Below, in pieces: positions 8,705 to 17,704 of a stretch of DNA of 38,792 bases. This DNA comes from JBFMHP01 sp964557295. GTDB lineage: Bacteria > Pseudomonadota > Gammaproteobacteria > RBG-16-57-12. Below the pieces are notes generated by a model that saw only the letters and a list, made by a program, of their open reading frames with translations, did not search any database and was not told the origin of the DNA. Position 1 is the first letter of the stretch, and the number at the start of each line of letters is the position of its first letter. The stretch lies in contig CAZKZP010000027.1 in the NCBI GenBank assembly GCA_964557295.1, positions 1 to 38,792 on the forward strand, written 5' to 3'. A program made the translations under genes and the position numbers.

Positions 8705-9442
8705 ATGTGTCGCCCGCTTTATGTCATCTTGTTTTGCCTACTGGGCCTCATCGCTCCGGCCGGCGCAGCCGAGCCGGTCAAACTCAAGGTGGCCGATCCC
8801 TATCTGGATATGCACACCGGGCCTGGAGAGGGTTATCCCATCTTTCATGTGGTCGAGCGTGGCGAGCAGGTCGAGATCCTCAAGCGCAAGACCGAGTGGT
8901 TCAAGATCCGGATGGACAACGGCAAGCAGGGCTGGGTGCCGCGCGCGCAATTGGAGCGCACCCTCACCCCGGACGGCCAGGCGGTGGCCATCGCCTCGAT
9001 CGAACGCGGAGACTTCGCCCAGCGGCGCTGGTCGGCTGGTCTGATGGGCGGGGATTACAGCGGGGCCGCGGTGATGACGGCGCATGTCAATTACACCTTC
9101 ACCCCGAATCTCTCCGCCGAACTGCTGTATTCCGACGTCTCGGGGGATTTTTCCAGCAGCCAGCTCCTGGGCGTCAACCTGCTGCACGAACCCTTTCCCA
9201 GCTGGTGGTTCTCGCCGTTTTTCTCCCTGGGGGCGGGCGGAGTGCACACCAAACCGCGCGCCACCCTGGTGATCACCAATGACCGCACCAACGCCCTGGC
9301 CAATGCCGCGCTGGGCGTGCGCGCCTATGTCACGCGGCGGTTCGTGCTGCGGGCCGAGTATCGCAGCTATGTGATTTTTTCCAGCGACGAAGACAACGAG
9401 GAAATAGAAGAATGGAAAGCTGGGTTCGAAGTGTTTTTCTAA
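8705..9442 (+). CDS. SH3b-domain outer-membrane-type protein
   Basis: A 245-residue exported protein. A signal peptide ends near APAGAAEP. Residues about 24-90 form a bacterial SH3 domain (LDMHTGPGEGYPIFHVVERGEQVEIL, then WFKIRMDNGKQGWVPRAQL), a fold that often contacts peptidoglycan. From about residue 105 on come alternating, aromatic-rich strands ending in EVFF, typical of a small outer-membrane barrel closed by a terminal Phe. It starts the run of envelope genes that extends to 17655. A cell-wall-anchored outer-membrane component is the inference; no individual function is recognised. Confidence 0.65.
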   Translation: MCRPLYVILFCLLGLIAPAGAAEPVKLKVADPYLDMHTGPGEGYPIFHVVERGEQVEILKRKTEWFKIRMDNGKQGWVPRAQLERTLTPDGQAVAIASIERGDFAQRRWSAGLMGGDYSGAAVMTAHVNYTFTPNLSAELLYSDVSGDFSSSQLLGVNLLHEPFPSWWFSPFFSLGAGGVHTKPRATLVITNDRTNALANAALGVRAYVTRRFVLRAEYRSYVIFSSDEDNEEIEEWKAGFEVFF

Positions 9443-10074
9443 CAACCAAGCGCTGCCGAATGCTGCCGTCGCTGCTCTTGGCGCTGAGCGTGTTCCCTGC
9501 CCTGGCTCAGGAGGAGTCCGAACCGCTGATCCAGCCGCAACTCGAACGCCGCGAGATCACCGAGGCGATGATCGATACCGAGGACTTCGAGATCGGCGCC
9601 TACGTTGGCATGCTGAGCATCGAGGACTTCGGCAGTAATCTCGTCTACGGCGGGCGTGTCACCTATCATGTTGCGGAGTCGTTATTCATCGAAGCGGCCT
9701 ACGGCATGTCCGAGGGCGGCAAGACCAGTTACGAGCTGCTCAGCGGCGCGGCGCAGCTGCTCACCGACGATGAGCGTGAATACACCTATTACAATGTCTC
9801 GCTCGGCTACAACCTGTTGCCGGGCGAGGTCTTCTGGGGGAGGGGACGGGCGTTTAATTCAGCGCTCTATCTGATCGGCGGCGTTGGCAACACCACCTTC
9901 GGGGGGGATGACCGCTTCACCGTCAATTGGGGGGTCGGTTATCGCTTTTTGGCGACGGACTGGCTGTCTTTGCATCTCGATATGCGCGATCACATGTTCG
10001 ATATCGATATCACCGGGCAGGACAAGACTGCCCACAATATCGAGACGACGCTGGGCATCGCGGTTTTCTTTTAA
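9412..10074 (+). CDS. Outer-membrane beta-barrel protein
   Basis: A 220-residue protein with a signal peptide ending near FPALAQ, then a short acidic segment and amphipathic strands (IGAYVGML, NLVYGGRVTYHV, YYNVSLGYNLLPGE, LYLIGGVGNTTFGG) ending in IAVFF. It resembles the small barrel family found in myxobacterial and some gammaproteobacterial envelope clusters. The start at 9412 has GAGGAA eight bases upstream and overlaps the SH3b gene by 31 bases; an ATG at 9460 would leave a signal peptide with no basic N-terminus. Translation is probably coupled to the preceding gene. A partnership with the SH3b protein is inferred from gene order. Confidence 0.65.
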   Translation: MESWVRSVFLTTKRCRMLPSLLLALSVFPALAQEESEPLIQPQLERREITEAMIDTEDFEIGAYVGMLSIEDFGSNLVYGGRVTYHVAESLFIEAAYGMSEGGKTSYELLSGAAQLLTDDEREYTYYNVSLGYNLLPGEVFWGRGRAFNSALYLIGGVGNTTFGGDDRFTVNWGVGYRFLATDWLSLHLDMRDHMFDIDITGQDKTAHNIETTLGIAVFF

Positions 10075-10083
10075 GGTGGACCT

Positions 10084-10593
10084 ATGATGAAGAAAGTGTG
10101 CATGAAGTTTGGACGTATCGCGGCCGGGTTGTGGCTGGGATTGACGGTAAGCTTGGCGACGGCGGGGGACATCACCGGCGTGGGGCCGGATTTCACCCTG
10201 AAAAGCGCCAGCGGCAAGAACCTCAAGCTGAGCGAGATGCGCGGGGAGGTGGTGATGATCAATTTCTGGGCCTCCTGGTGCGGGCCGTGCCGCGAGGAAA
10301 TGCCGCTGCTGGAGAAGATGTATCAGAAGTACAAGCCGATGGGCTTCACGCTGCTGGGGGTGAACGTCGAGGAAGACAGCGCCGCGGCGCAGAAGATGTT
10401 GCAGGATATCCCGGTCTCGTTTCCCGTGATGTTCGATGACAAGCAGCAGGTGAGCAAGCAGTACCAGGTGGTGGCGATGCCCAGCACGGTGCTGCTGGAT
10501 CGCAGCGGGAATGTGCGTAAGGTCTTCAAGGGCTATCAGCCTGGATTCGAAAAGAAGTATGAAAACGAAATCAAACAGCTATTGCGGGAATGA
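10084..10593 (+). CDS. TlpA-type periplasmic thioredoxin
   Basis: A 169-residue protein with a signal peptide (about 1-27) and a TlpA/ResA-like thioredoxin fold. The active site FWASWCGPCREEMP has Cys66 and Cys69, and AMPSTVLLDR carries the cis-proline. Such proteins reduce periplasmic disulfides or apocytochrome cysteines. AAGGTGG lies a few bases before the ATG. It starts a block with the DUF4266-like lipoprotein (5 bases after its stop) and the DUF3570-like protein. I recall this trio occurring together in other Proteobacteria, often with ApbE, which is absent here. The small lipoprotein's cysteine-rich tail is an obvious candidate substrate. Confidence 0.85.
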   Translation: MMKKVCMKFGRIAAGLWLGLTVSLATAGDITGVGPDFTLKSASGKNLKLSEMRGEVVMINFWASWCGPCREEMPLLEKMYQKYKPMGFTLLGVNVEEDSAAAQKMLQDIPVSFPVMFDDKQQVSKQYQVVAMPSTVLLDRSGNVRKVFKGYQPGFEKKYENEIKQLLRE

Positions 10594-10597
10594 TGCG

Positions 10598-10813
10598 ATG
10601 CGCTGGCTGGTGTGCGTGAGTGCAGTGCTGCTGCTTTCGGGATGCGGGGTCGAACCCTGGGTGAAGCCTTATGAGCGCGCCAATCTTTCCGATCCGATCA
10701 TGAGCTTTGCGCGCGATCCTGTTTCCGGCGCGTACATCATCCACGTCTATCAAGCGCGCGAAGGGGCGCGCGGGGCTGAGGGAGGACACGGCGGTGGTTG
10801 CGGCTGTAATTGA
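10598..10813 (+). CDS. DUF4266-like small lipoprotein
   Basis: A 71-residue lipoprotein: the signal peptide ends in the lipobox LLSGC, followed by GVEPWVKPYERANLSDPIM and then the tail GGHGGGCGCN. The conserved VKPYER...L.DPIM core and the Gly/Cys-rich C-terminus fit the DUF4266 family as I recall it. The start is ATG 10598; the frame extends further upstream, but only this start places a signal peptide correctly. The two tail cysteines and the histidine could bind a metal or be modified. It is almost certainly co-translated with the genes on either side. Confidence 0.75.
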   Translation: MRWLVCVSAVLLLSGCGVEPWVKPYERANLSDPIMSFARDPVSGAYIIHVYQAREGARGAEGGHGGGCGCN

Positions 10814-11963
10814 TCGCTACAGGCGCCGGCGCTGGCTGCTCACGCTGGCGATGCTGTTGAGCTGCTGCCTGCCGTTGTCCGCGGCCGTACTGCCGGAGGA
10901 TCGGGTCGATGCGCTGTATCATTCCTATGAGGGCGGCGGGATCGAGATCAACGGGCCGTCGGTGCTGGTGCGCAAGTCGATCGGCAAGAGCACGTCGCTT
11001 TCCGCCAATTATTATGTCGATGCCATTACCAGCGCCTCGATCGACGTGGTCACCAGCGCCAGTCCCTACACCGAGAAGCGCACCGAGCATTCCCTGGGCG
11101 CCGATTTCATGCACGAGAAGAGCACGCTGAGCCTTGGTTATACCACCAGCGAGGAGAACGACTTCCTCGCGCGCACGGTGAATTTCGGCATCAGTCAGGA
11201 TGTGTTCGGCGACCTCACCACGATCTCGCTGGGCTATGCCCGGGGCTGGGATGAGGTGGGCATGACCGGCTCCCCGACGTTCTCGGAAAACGTCGAGCGG
11301 CGCAATTTCAAACTGGGTGTCTCGCAAATCCTGAGCAAGAACCTTGTGGTGGATCTCGGCTATGAAACGATTACCGACGAGGGGTTCTTGAACAATCCCT
11401 ATCGGGAAGTGCGCTATGTCTCCGCCGCCTGCGAGCCCAAGGAGCCGTATTGCAAGCAGCCGGAGGTTTACCCGCACACCCGGACCAGCAACGCCGTGGC
11501 CTTGCGGGGTATGTACTATCTGCCTTACCGTGCCTCGGTCCACGCCGATCTGCGCGCCTTTAATGATACCTGGGGCATCACGGCCTACACCGCCAAGCTG
11601 GGCTATACGCACACCTACCAGGATGCGTGGATCTTCGATTTCACGTTTCGGCATTATCAGCAGCAGCACGCGAGTTTCTACAGCGATTTGTTTCCTTACT
11701 ACAATGCCCAGGAGTTTCTGGCGCGCGACAAGGAGTTGAGCACCTTCAGTAGTCAGGATCTGGGCTTGGGCGTGACCTATCAGTTCGCGCGCGGCGGATG
11801 GGGTTTCATCGACAAGGGCACGTTGAATTTTTCCTACCACCGCATGTGGTTTGATTACGAGGATTTCCGTGATCTGCGCGCCAAGTGCATGCCGGCGGGA
11901 TGCGAGCCGTTATACGGTTTTTCCGCCGACGTCATGCAATTCTACATTTCCCTTTGGTATTGA
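10794..11963 (+). CDS. DUF3570-like outer-membrane protein
   Basis: A 389-residue protein from a GTG start. It has a signal peptide (RRRRWLLTLAMLLSCCLPLS...) followed by amphipathic strands with alternating aromatics, ending in DVMQFYISLWY, as expected of an outer-membrane barrel. EDRVDALYHSYEGGGIEI near the mature N-terminus and the overall pattern fit DUF3570. I chose GTG 10794 because GGGAGG lies about 9 bases upstream and it gives a normal signal peptide; the first ATG (10707) would add 29 non-signal residues. It overlaps the DUF4266-like gene by 20 bases, so translational coupling is likely. Confidence 0.7.
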   Translation: MVAAVIDRYRRRRWLLTLAMLLSCCLPLSAAVLPEDRVDALYHSYEGGGIEINGPSVLVRKSIGKSTSLSANYYVDAITSASIDVVTSASPYTEKRTEHSLGADFMHEKSTLSLGYTTSEENDFLARTVNFGISQDVFGDLTTISLGYARGWDEVGMTGSPTFSENVERRNFKLGVSQILSKNLVVDLGYETITDEGFLNNPYREVRYVSAACEPKEPYCKQPEVYPHTRTSNAVALRGMYYLPYRASVHADLRAFNDTWGITAYTAKLGYTHTYQDAWIFDFTFRHYQQQHASFYSDLFPYYNAQEFLARDKELSTFSSQDLGLGVTYQFARGGWGFIDKGTLNFSYHRMWFDYEDFRDLRAKCMPAGCEPLYGFSADVMQFYISLWY

Positions 11964-12004
11964 ACGCGGGCGATAACCGACCCGCGGATGAGAGGATGGT
12001 TTCC

Positions 12005-12694
12005 ATGAGATCTTTGATATTGGCTGGCATGATGTGTTTGAGCATGACCTGGGCGGCGCAGGCGCAGGAAGCGGCGGTGGCGGAAGTCGCGCCCGAAGCC
12101 GCCGTGACGCAAGCGGCTGCGCCCGAGGAAACGGTGACGAGCCAGGCGCCTGCCGCCGCAGCAATCGAGCCGGCACCCGAGGCTCCGGCGGCGCAAGAGC
12201 CGCCCCCGAGCGCGCCAGTGGTGGCGCAGACCGCCGCGCCACCTGCCGCGGATGATCTGGTCGGCCAGCTCCAGGCGCTCAAGCGCGATGTGATCGAGCT
12301 CAATCGCGATCTGTTCATTCTGGAGGAGGAATTGCTGTTTCCCTCCAATACCCAGCTGACGGTGTTCGTGTCACTCGATGTCGGAAGCTTCTTCGCGCTC
12401 GATTCGGTGCAACTGCAAGTCGATGGCAAGGAAGTGGCCAATTATCTCTACACCGACCGCGAGGCCAAGGCGCTCGTGCGTGGCGGGGTGCAGCGCCTGT
12501 ACCAGGGCAATCTCAAGACCGGAGAGCATGAACTGGTGGCGGTGTTCGTCGGGATGGGACCCAACGAGCGCGCCTATCGCCGCGCCGCGAATGTGACCAT
12601 CCAGAAGAGCGATGAACCCAAATTCATCGAACTCGTGATTACCGACAACCTCGCGGATCAACAGCCGGATTTCCTCATCAAGGATTGGGAGTGA
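12005..12694 (+). CDS. Periplasmic Ala/Pro-linker protein
   Basis: A 229-residue exported protein not recognised with certainty. A signal peptide ends at AAQAQ, then comes a low-complexity Ala/Pro/Glu linker of about 60 residues, a short coiled-coil-like helix (LVGQLQALKRDVIELNRDLF) and a compact C-terminal domain (LTVFVSLDVGSFFALDSVQ ... HELVAVFVGMGP) that looks like a small beta-sandwich. ATG 12005 has AGAGG nine bases upstream; ATG 11996 is an alternative. The linker could let the C-terminal domain reach across the periplasm. It directly precedes the two TPR genes and is likely part of the same assembly. Confidence 0.6.
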   Translation: MRSLILAGMMCLSMTWAAQAQEAAVAEVAPEAAVTQAAAPEETVTSQAPAAAAIEPAPEAPAAQEPPPSAPVVAQTAAPPAADDLVGQLQALKRDVIELNRDLFILEEELLFPSNTQLTVFVSLDVGSFFALDSVQLQVDGKEVANYLYTDREAKALVRGGVQRLYQGNLKTGEHELVAVFVGMGPNERAYRRAANVTIQKSDEPKFIELVITDNLADQQPDFLIKDWE

Positions 12695-12701
12695 GCTGCG
12701 G

Positions 12702-14582
12702 GTGTCAATGATGAGTCGGTTGTGGCGAAGCGGGAGGGCGTGGCTGCTTTTGGCCACCGTCGCGCTCCCGTCCTGGTGCGCCGCCGCGGAGGGAGAGCCC
12801 CCGACCTCGGTGCAGGATCTCGCTTACGGCGGAGCGCTGTTTTATTTTTATCAGCAGGATTATTTCAATGCCGGCGTGCGCTTGATGATCGCGCAGCAAC
12901 AGCAACGCCTGCCGCATCATGAGGATGAGGCCCAGCTGTTGCTGGGCGGTACCTTCCTGGCCTACGGCATGAGCGATGACGCCGGAAAAATATTCGATCA
13001 ATTGCTCACTCAGGAGCCCTCGGCCGATACGCGCAATCTCGCCTGGTTGCAACTGGCCGAGATTTATTATCAGCACGGCGAGCAGCTGAAGGTGCGCGAT
13101 GCCCTGGCCAGGATCGACGGCGAGTTGCCCGCGCGAGTGCGAGATGACTATCACCTGCTCGCGGTCAATCTCTTGCTGGCCGAGGGGCAGACCCAGGGGG
13201 TGCCGAAGTACATCGACAACATGAAGGACCCGGTGTACGCCGCCATCGCCCGTTACAATCTCGCCGTCGCCCTGATCAAGGGCGGGCAGGCGGCCCCCGG
13301 CATGGAGATCCTCGATCAACTCGGCGCACTGTTGACGCCCGACCAAGTGCTCGCAGCCATCAGCGATCGCGCCAATATTACGATGGGCCAGCTGCGCAGC
13401 GACAGCGAGCGTTACGATGAGGCCGCCGAGTATTTCAAACGCGTGCGTCTCTATGGCCCCTTCGCCGATCAAGCCCTGCTGGCGCTGGGATGGTCGGCGT
13501 ATTACGGCGGGCATTATCCCGCGGCCTTGGTTCCCTGGCGGGCGCTGCAGCAGCGTGATGTGCGCTTTGCGCCCGCGCTGGAGGCATTGATCGCGGAGGC
13601 CAATACGCTGGAGTCGCTCCAGGCGTATCAGCAGGCGGTGCGCGCCTATCAGGGCGCACTGGCGGTGTACGAGGGCGAGCTGGCGGAGATCGCGCAAGCC
13701 AAGCAGACGGTGAGCGATGGCGCGCTGGTGCGCCACCTGCTCGAGACGCTGCCGCACTCGGGATTGGGCGATGAGGTCGAGCTGCAATGGGATACCGCGC
13801 TCCCCGGCGCCCGCTTCCTGATGCCAGTGCTGGCCGGGCGGCAGGTCCATGAGTCGGTGAAAAGCCTGCGCGATCTACTCGCGCTGCGGCGCAATCTGGC
13901 GCAATGGGAGGGCACGGTGCCGGCATTCGAATACATGCTGGAGCTGCGCCAGCAGAGATATCAGAGCCGCCTGGCGCAGCTCGATGAACCACTGCAGCGC
14001 AAGGCGATCACCACGCTTGAAATGCGCCGCGACGCCTTGGCCTATGAACTGGAGCGGATCGAACAGGACGACAACGCCTTGATGCTGGCGACCAAGGAGG
14101 AACTGGATCTGCTGGGGCGTCTGGTGCGGGTGCAGCAGCGCATCGCGCGCATCAGCGGCCGGGAAAGCGTGATGGAGTATGCCGAGCGCTATCAACGCCT
14201 GCGTGGCTTGCTGACCTGGCGGCTGCTCAGCGATCTGGTGCCGAGAATGTGGGAACGCAAGAAAATACTGCGCGAGGTCGACCGCGAGCTCCAACAGATC
14301 CACCGGCAGTGGACCTCTCTTGGCATCACCAAGCGGGGCGCGCCGCTGAATTTCGGCGCCTACACCGATATTCTGGCGGACCAGAAGCGCCGTCTCGCCG
14401 ATCAGGTCGCGAAAACCGAGGCGTTGCAGCTCAAACAGCAGGCAGGGGTCGAACAGCTCGCCCTGGCGGAACTTACGGTCATCGAACGGCGGTTGCTCGA
14501 ATATCGCGATCAGGCGCGGTTTGCGATCGCCCGTCTCTATGATCGCGGCGCCAGCGCGCAGCAAGAGGTGGCCGCGCCATGA
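12702..14582 (+). CDS. Periplasmic TPR protein (Glt/Nfs-like cluster)
   Basis: A protein of about 626 residues with a signal peptide ending near SWCAAAEG. The N-terminal half has TPR-like helical pairs (YGGALFYFYQQDYFNAGVRL, AWLQLAEIYYQHGEQLK, ARYNLAVALIKGGQA, ALLALGWSAYYGGHYPAAL). Residues about 430-600 are charged and helical, probably coiled coil (LEMRRDALAYELERIEQDD and following). Starts at GTG 12702 or ATG 12708/12711 are all possible. Its stop overlaps the ATG of the next TPR gene. Such TPR scaffolds beside outer-membrane barrels occur in the myxobacterial gliding/sporulation (Glt/Nfs) loci; that relation is an inference from architecture, not demonstrated homology. Confidence 0.65.
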   Translation: MSMMSRLWRSGRAWLLLATVALPSWCAAAEGEPPTSVQDLAYGGALFYFYQQDYFNAGVRLMIAQQQQRLPHHEDEAQLLLGGTFLAYGMSDDAGKIFDQLLTQEPSADTRNLAWLQLAEIYYQHGEQLKVRDALARIDGELPARVRDDYHLLAVNLLLAEGQTQGVPKYIDNMKDPVYAAIARYNLAVALIKGGQAAPGMEILDQLGALLTPDQVLAAISDRANITMGQLRSDSERYDEAAEYFKRVRLYGPFADQALLALGWSAYYGGHYPAALVPWRALQQRDVRFAPALEALIAEANTLESLQAYQQAVRAYQGALAVYEGELAEIAQAKQTVSDGALVRHLLETLPHSGLGDEVELQWDTALPGARFLMPVLAGRQVHESVKSLRDLLALRRNLAQWEGTVPAFEYMLELRQQRYQSRLAQLDEPLQRKAITTLEMRRDALAYELERIEQDDNALMLATKEELDLLGRLVRVQQRIARISGRESVMEYAERYQRLRGLLTWRLLSDLVPRMWERKKILREVDRELQQIHRQWTSLGITKRGAPLNFGAYTDILADQKRRLADQVAKTEALQLKQQAGVEQLALAELTVIERRLLEYRDQARFAIARLYDRGASAQQEVAAP

Positions 14583-17347
14583 AGAAGAATGTGCTGTACG
14601 CCGGCCTCCTGGCGATTCTGGTATCGGGCTGTTCGTCCTGGTCCAGCGAGCGCGTGGCCACGCTGGCGGATCTGACCGAACCGCGGAACGAACCGCCGAT
14701 CGTCGCCGAGCCGCTGCCGAGCGTGGGCTGGGATGAAGTGACGAAGAGCTACGAGCAACTGCTCGCGGAGACCACCAATCCACAACTGCATGCCAAGGCG
14801 CTCAAGCGTCTAGCCGACCTGACGGTCGAGGGCTACGGCAAGGAGGAAACCGCGCCGGTCTCGGATGCGGAGTCCCAGCGGGCGATCAAGCAGTATGAAT
14901 CGCTGCTCGCCGATGCGGATGCCGATCTCGAGCGCGACTTGATTCTGTATCAGATGGCGCGCGCCTATGACCAGATGGCCCGGCCCGAGCTGGCGCTGAA
15001 GCCCCTGACGGAGCTGGTCACCAAATATCCGAATTCCACGTTATACGGCGAGGCGCAATACCGGCGCGGGGAGATTTTGTTCACGTTGCAGAATTATCGT
15101 GAAGCGCAGAATGCCTATCGCGCCGCGGCGGCGCTCTGGTCGGATTCGCCTTATCACCGTCGTGCGCTGTATAAATTCGGCTGGTCGCTGTTCAAGCAGG
15201 GCAATTATCAGGATGCCTTGCTGCCGTTTTTCGCATTGTTCGACTGGTATCAGATCCTGCCGCCGGAGAAGCTCGATCCCTCCGATCTGGCGCTGATCGA
15301 AGACAGCCATCGCGTCGTCAGCCTGAGCTTCTCGTCGCTGAACGGGGTGGAGTCGGTGCGCGAGTTCCTCAGCCGGCGCGCGCATCCGCCATATGAGGCG
15401 AAGATCTATCAGAATCTGGCCGAGTTCTATGTGAAGCAGGAGTTGCACGAAGAGGCGGCCAAGACCTACAAGGCATTCGTCGCGCTCTACCCGCAGGCGC
15501 CGGAGTCGGCGGGCTTTCTGCTGCGCGTGGTGGACATCTATCAGAACAGCCGTTTCGCCACGCAGGCGCTTCAGGCCAAGGCCGATTTCGTCACCCAATA
15601 CGGCGCGCGGCAGCCGTATTGGCAAACCGATGCGGCGGCGCGCCACTGGGAGACGATCAAGCCGCGTCTGCAAATCACCGTCACCGAACTGGCGCGGTTT
15701 TATCACGCCAAGGGGCAACGTTCCGGCGCGCGCGCCGATTATGATCAGGCGGTGCGCTGGTATGACGACTATATCCAGTCGTTCCCGGAGGACACGCAGA
15801 CGCCGGGGCTGCATTTCCTGATGGCCGAGGCCCTGGTTGAAAGCGGTCAGATGGCCGAGGCGATCGTGGCCTATGAAACGACCGCCTATGGGTACCCACC
15901 GCACGAGAAGAGCGCCGAGGCGGGTTATGCCGCCTTCCTGAATTATCAGCAGCTGCTCGCGCAGGTGGTGGATGAAACGCAGGACGAATACAAGCGCGGC
16001 GCGATCCTCAGCGGCCGCCGTTTCGTCGGCTATTATCCGCAGGACCCGCGCGTGGCCGCGGTGCAGGCGCGTGTGGCGGATCTGCTGTTTGAGCTGCACG
16101 AGGATGCCGAGGCCGTCGCGACCGCGCGGGATCTGCTCGAAGGCGGTTATCAACTGACGCCCGAGATGCAGCGCAACGCCTGGACGATCGTCGCGCACGG
16201 CGAGTTTGCCTTGGCCGAATATCAGAGTTCCGAGCTCGCCTGCCAGCAGGCCCTGCGTTTCTGGCCGGCGGAGGCGCCGGAATTCGCCGCGCTGATCGAG
16301 CGTCAGGCGGCGGCGATCTACCGCCAGGGTGAGATCGCGCGCGATGCCGGTGACTTCGCCGCGGCCGCCGAGCATTTCCTGCGCGTCGGCAAACAGACAC
16401 CGCAGGCCGGCATTCGTGTGACGGCCGATTACGATGCGGCCATGGCGCTGGTCTCGGCCGCGTCATGGGAGCGGGCGATCGCCGCGTTGAACGATTTTCT
16501 CACCCGCTATCCGCAGCACGAGTTGTATGCCGGCGCCGAGGCACAGTTGGCGCAGGCCTACGCGAGCAGCGAGCAGTGGAGCAAGGTCGCCCAGGTCTAC
16601 GAGCGCATGCAGGCGCGCGAACCTGATCCGCAGCGCCGCTCATTACTGCAATGGGACGCGGCGGAGCTCTATCTCAAGGGCGGCGAGACCGGGATGGCCA
16701 TCGAGGCCTACGACCGCTACATTCAGCTGTTCCCCGAACCTCTCGAACCGGCGATCGAAGCGCATCAGAAACTTGCCGATCTCCACGCGCAGAAAGGCGA
16801 GCCGGCGCTGCGCCGCCAGTGGCTACAGCGCTTGATCGAGGCCCATCGCGCCGGCACCGGCACCGAGCGAACTACCTATCTGGCGGCCAAGGCGGAGCTG
16901 GAACTGGCGCAGGCGGGCGAGGCGGAGTTCCGCGCCGTCAAACTCGCCCAGCCGCTGCAGGCGAATCTGGCCAAGAAGAAGGACTTGATGCAGCAGACCG
17001 TCGCGGCCTATGGCCGGGCGGTGGAATACAAGGTGGGTGAAGTCACCTCCGCGTCGGTCTATCGCCTGGCGGAGGTCTATCGTCATTTCGCCGCCGAACT
17101 GATGACCTCCGAGCGCCCCAAGGAGATGGATGAGGAAGAGGCGGAGATGTATAACGTCATGCTGGAGGAACAGGCCTTCCCCTTCGAGGAAAAGGCCTTG
17201 GCCATCCACGAGTCGAACATGCGCTTGATCCCGCAAGGCGTTTACGACCAGTGGGTGAAGGCGAGCATGAAGTCCCTGGCGGAGCTCAACCCCGGCCGCT
17301 ACGCCAAGCAGGAGATCATCGAATATTATGTCAATACGCTGTTTTGA
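14579..17347 (+). CDS. Large TPR lipoprotein (Glt/Nfs-like cluster)
   Basis: A 922-residue predicted lipoprotein (lipobox LVSGC, Cys18) made almost entirely of TPR-like repeats. Examples are YQMARAYDQMARPELALKPL, AQYRRGEILFTLQNYREAQ, YQNLAEFYVKQELHEEAAK, LHFLMAEALVESGQMAEAI and AEAQLAQAYASSEQWSKVA. It starts within the stop of the preceding gene (ATGA overlap), so the two are co-translated. A long lipid-anchored TPR solenoid suits a scaffold that links envelope proteins. Similar large TPR proteins are found in Glt/Nfs-like clusters and in BamD/YbgF-type assemblies; I cannot assign an orthologue. Confidence 0.65.
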   Translation: MKKNVLYAGLLAILVSGCSSWSSERVATLADLTEPRNEPPIVAEPLPSVGWDEVTKSYEQLLAETTNPQLHAKALKRLADLTVEGYGKEETAPVSDAESQRAIKQYESLLADADADLERDLILYQMARAYDQMARPELALKPLTELVTKYPNSTLYGEAQYRRGEILFTLQNYREAQNAYRAAAALWSDSPYHRRALYKFGWSLFKQGNYQDALLPFFALFDWYQILPPEKLDPSDLALIEDSHRVVSLSFSSLNGVESVREFLSRRAHPPYEAKIYQNLAEFYVKQELHEEAAKTYKAFVALYPQAPESAGFLLRVVDIYQNSRFATQALQAKADFVTQYGARQPYWQTDAAARHWETIKPRLQITVTELARFYHAKGQRSGARADYDQAVRWYDDYIQSFPEDTQTPGLHFLMAEALVESGQMAEAIVAYETTAYGYPPHEKSAEAGYAAFLNYQQLLAQVVDETQDEYKRGAILSGRRFVGYYPQDPRVAAVQARVADLLFELHEDAEAVATARDLLEGGYQLTPEMQRNAWTIVAHGEFALAEYQSSELACQQALRFWPAEAPEFAALIERQAAAIYRQGEIARDAGDFAAAAEHFLRVGKQTPQAGIRVTADYDAAMALVSAASWERAIAALNDFLTRYPQHELYAGAEAQLAQAYASSEQWSKVAQVYERMQAREPDPQRRSLLQWDAAELYLKGGETGMAIEAYDRYIQLFPEPLEPAIEAHQKLADLHAQKGEPALRRQWLQRLIEAHRAGTGTERTTYLAAKAELELAQAGEAEFRAVKLAQPLQANLAKKKDLMQQTVAAYGRAVEYKVGEVTSASVYRLAEVYRHFAAELMTSERPKEMDEEEAEMYNVMLEEQAFPFEEKALAIHESNMRLIPQGVYDQWVKASMKSLAELNPGRYAKQEIIEYYVNTLF

Positions 17348-17358
17348 GGAGCTGTGAC

Positions 17359-17655
17359 ATGAGGTGGAAAGTCTCGCGCGTGATGCTGGTATGGCTGCTG
17401 GGCGCGGCGCCGATGACGGTGCTGGCGGACGAGCAGCGCCTGGAGCTGGAGGCCGTGAATGTCATCGGCAGCCGCGAGCTGCCCCAGGTCGTGCATATCC
17501 TGTCCTGGCAGTCGACCCGGCCGGCGGAGGGCATCAATACTCTCGTGCCGCCATCCCAAGACCTGCTGCAGCCGATCGACCGCAAGGTGCTGTTGCGTGA
17601 GCTGCGGGTGCTCGAGCAACTGCGGCAGCCGATCGCAGGCCAGGAAGCTCGGTAA
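17359..17655 (+). CDS. Small secreted protein closing the envelope cluster
   Basis: A 98-residue protein with a signal peptide ending at VLADEQ, no transmembrane segment and no cysteine. The mature part reads LELEAVNVIGSRELPQVVHI, then SWQSTRPAEG, and ends in a charged helix (DRKVLLRELRVLEQL). ATG 17359 has GAGGAG about 7 bases upstream and follows the TPR lipoprotein stop by 11 bases. I have an impression of similar short proteins with an ELPxVxxIxxW segment in related clusters but cannot name a family. The candidate sponge RNA begins about 80 bases downstream on the same strand. Confidence 0.6.
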   Translation: MRWKVSRVMLVWLLGAAPMTVLADEQRLELEAVNVIGSRELPQVVHILSWQSTRPAEGINTLVPPSQDLLQPIDRKVLLRELRVLEQLRQPIAGQEAR

Positions 17656-17704
17656 TCCGCCCGCTCGATTTTACAATTTTTTGCAAAATACCCCAGATGG
17701 GGGA

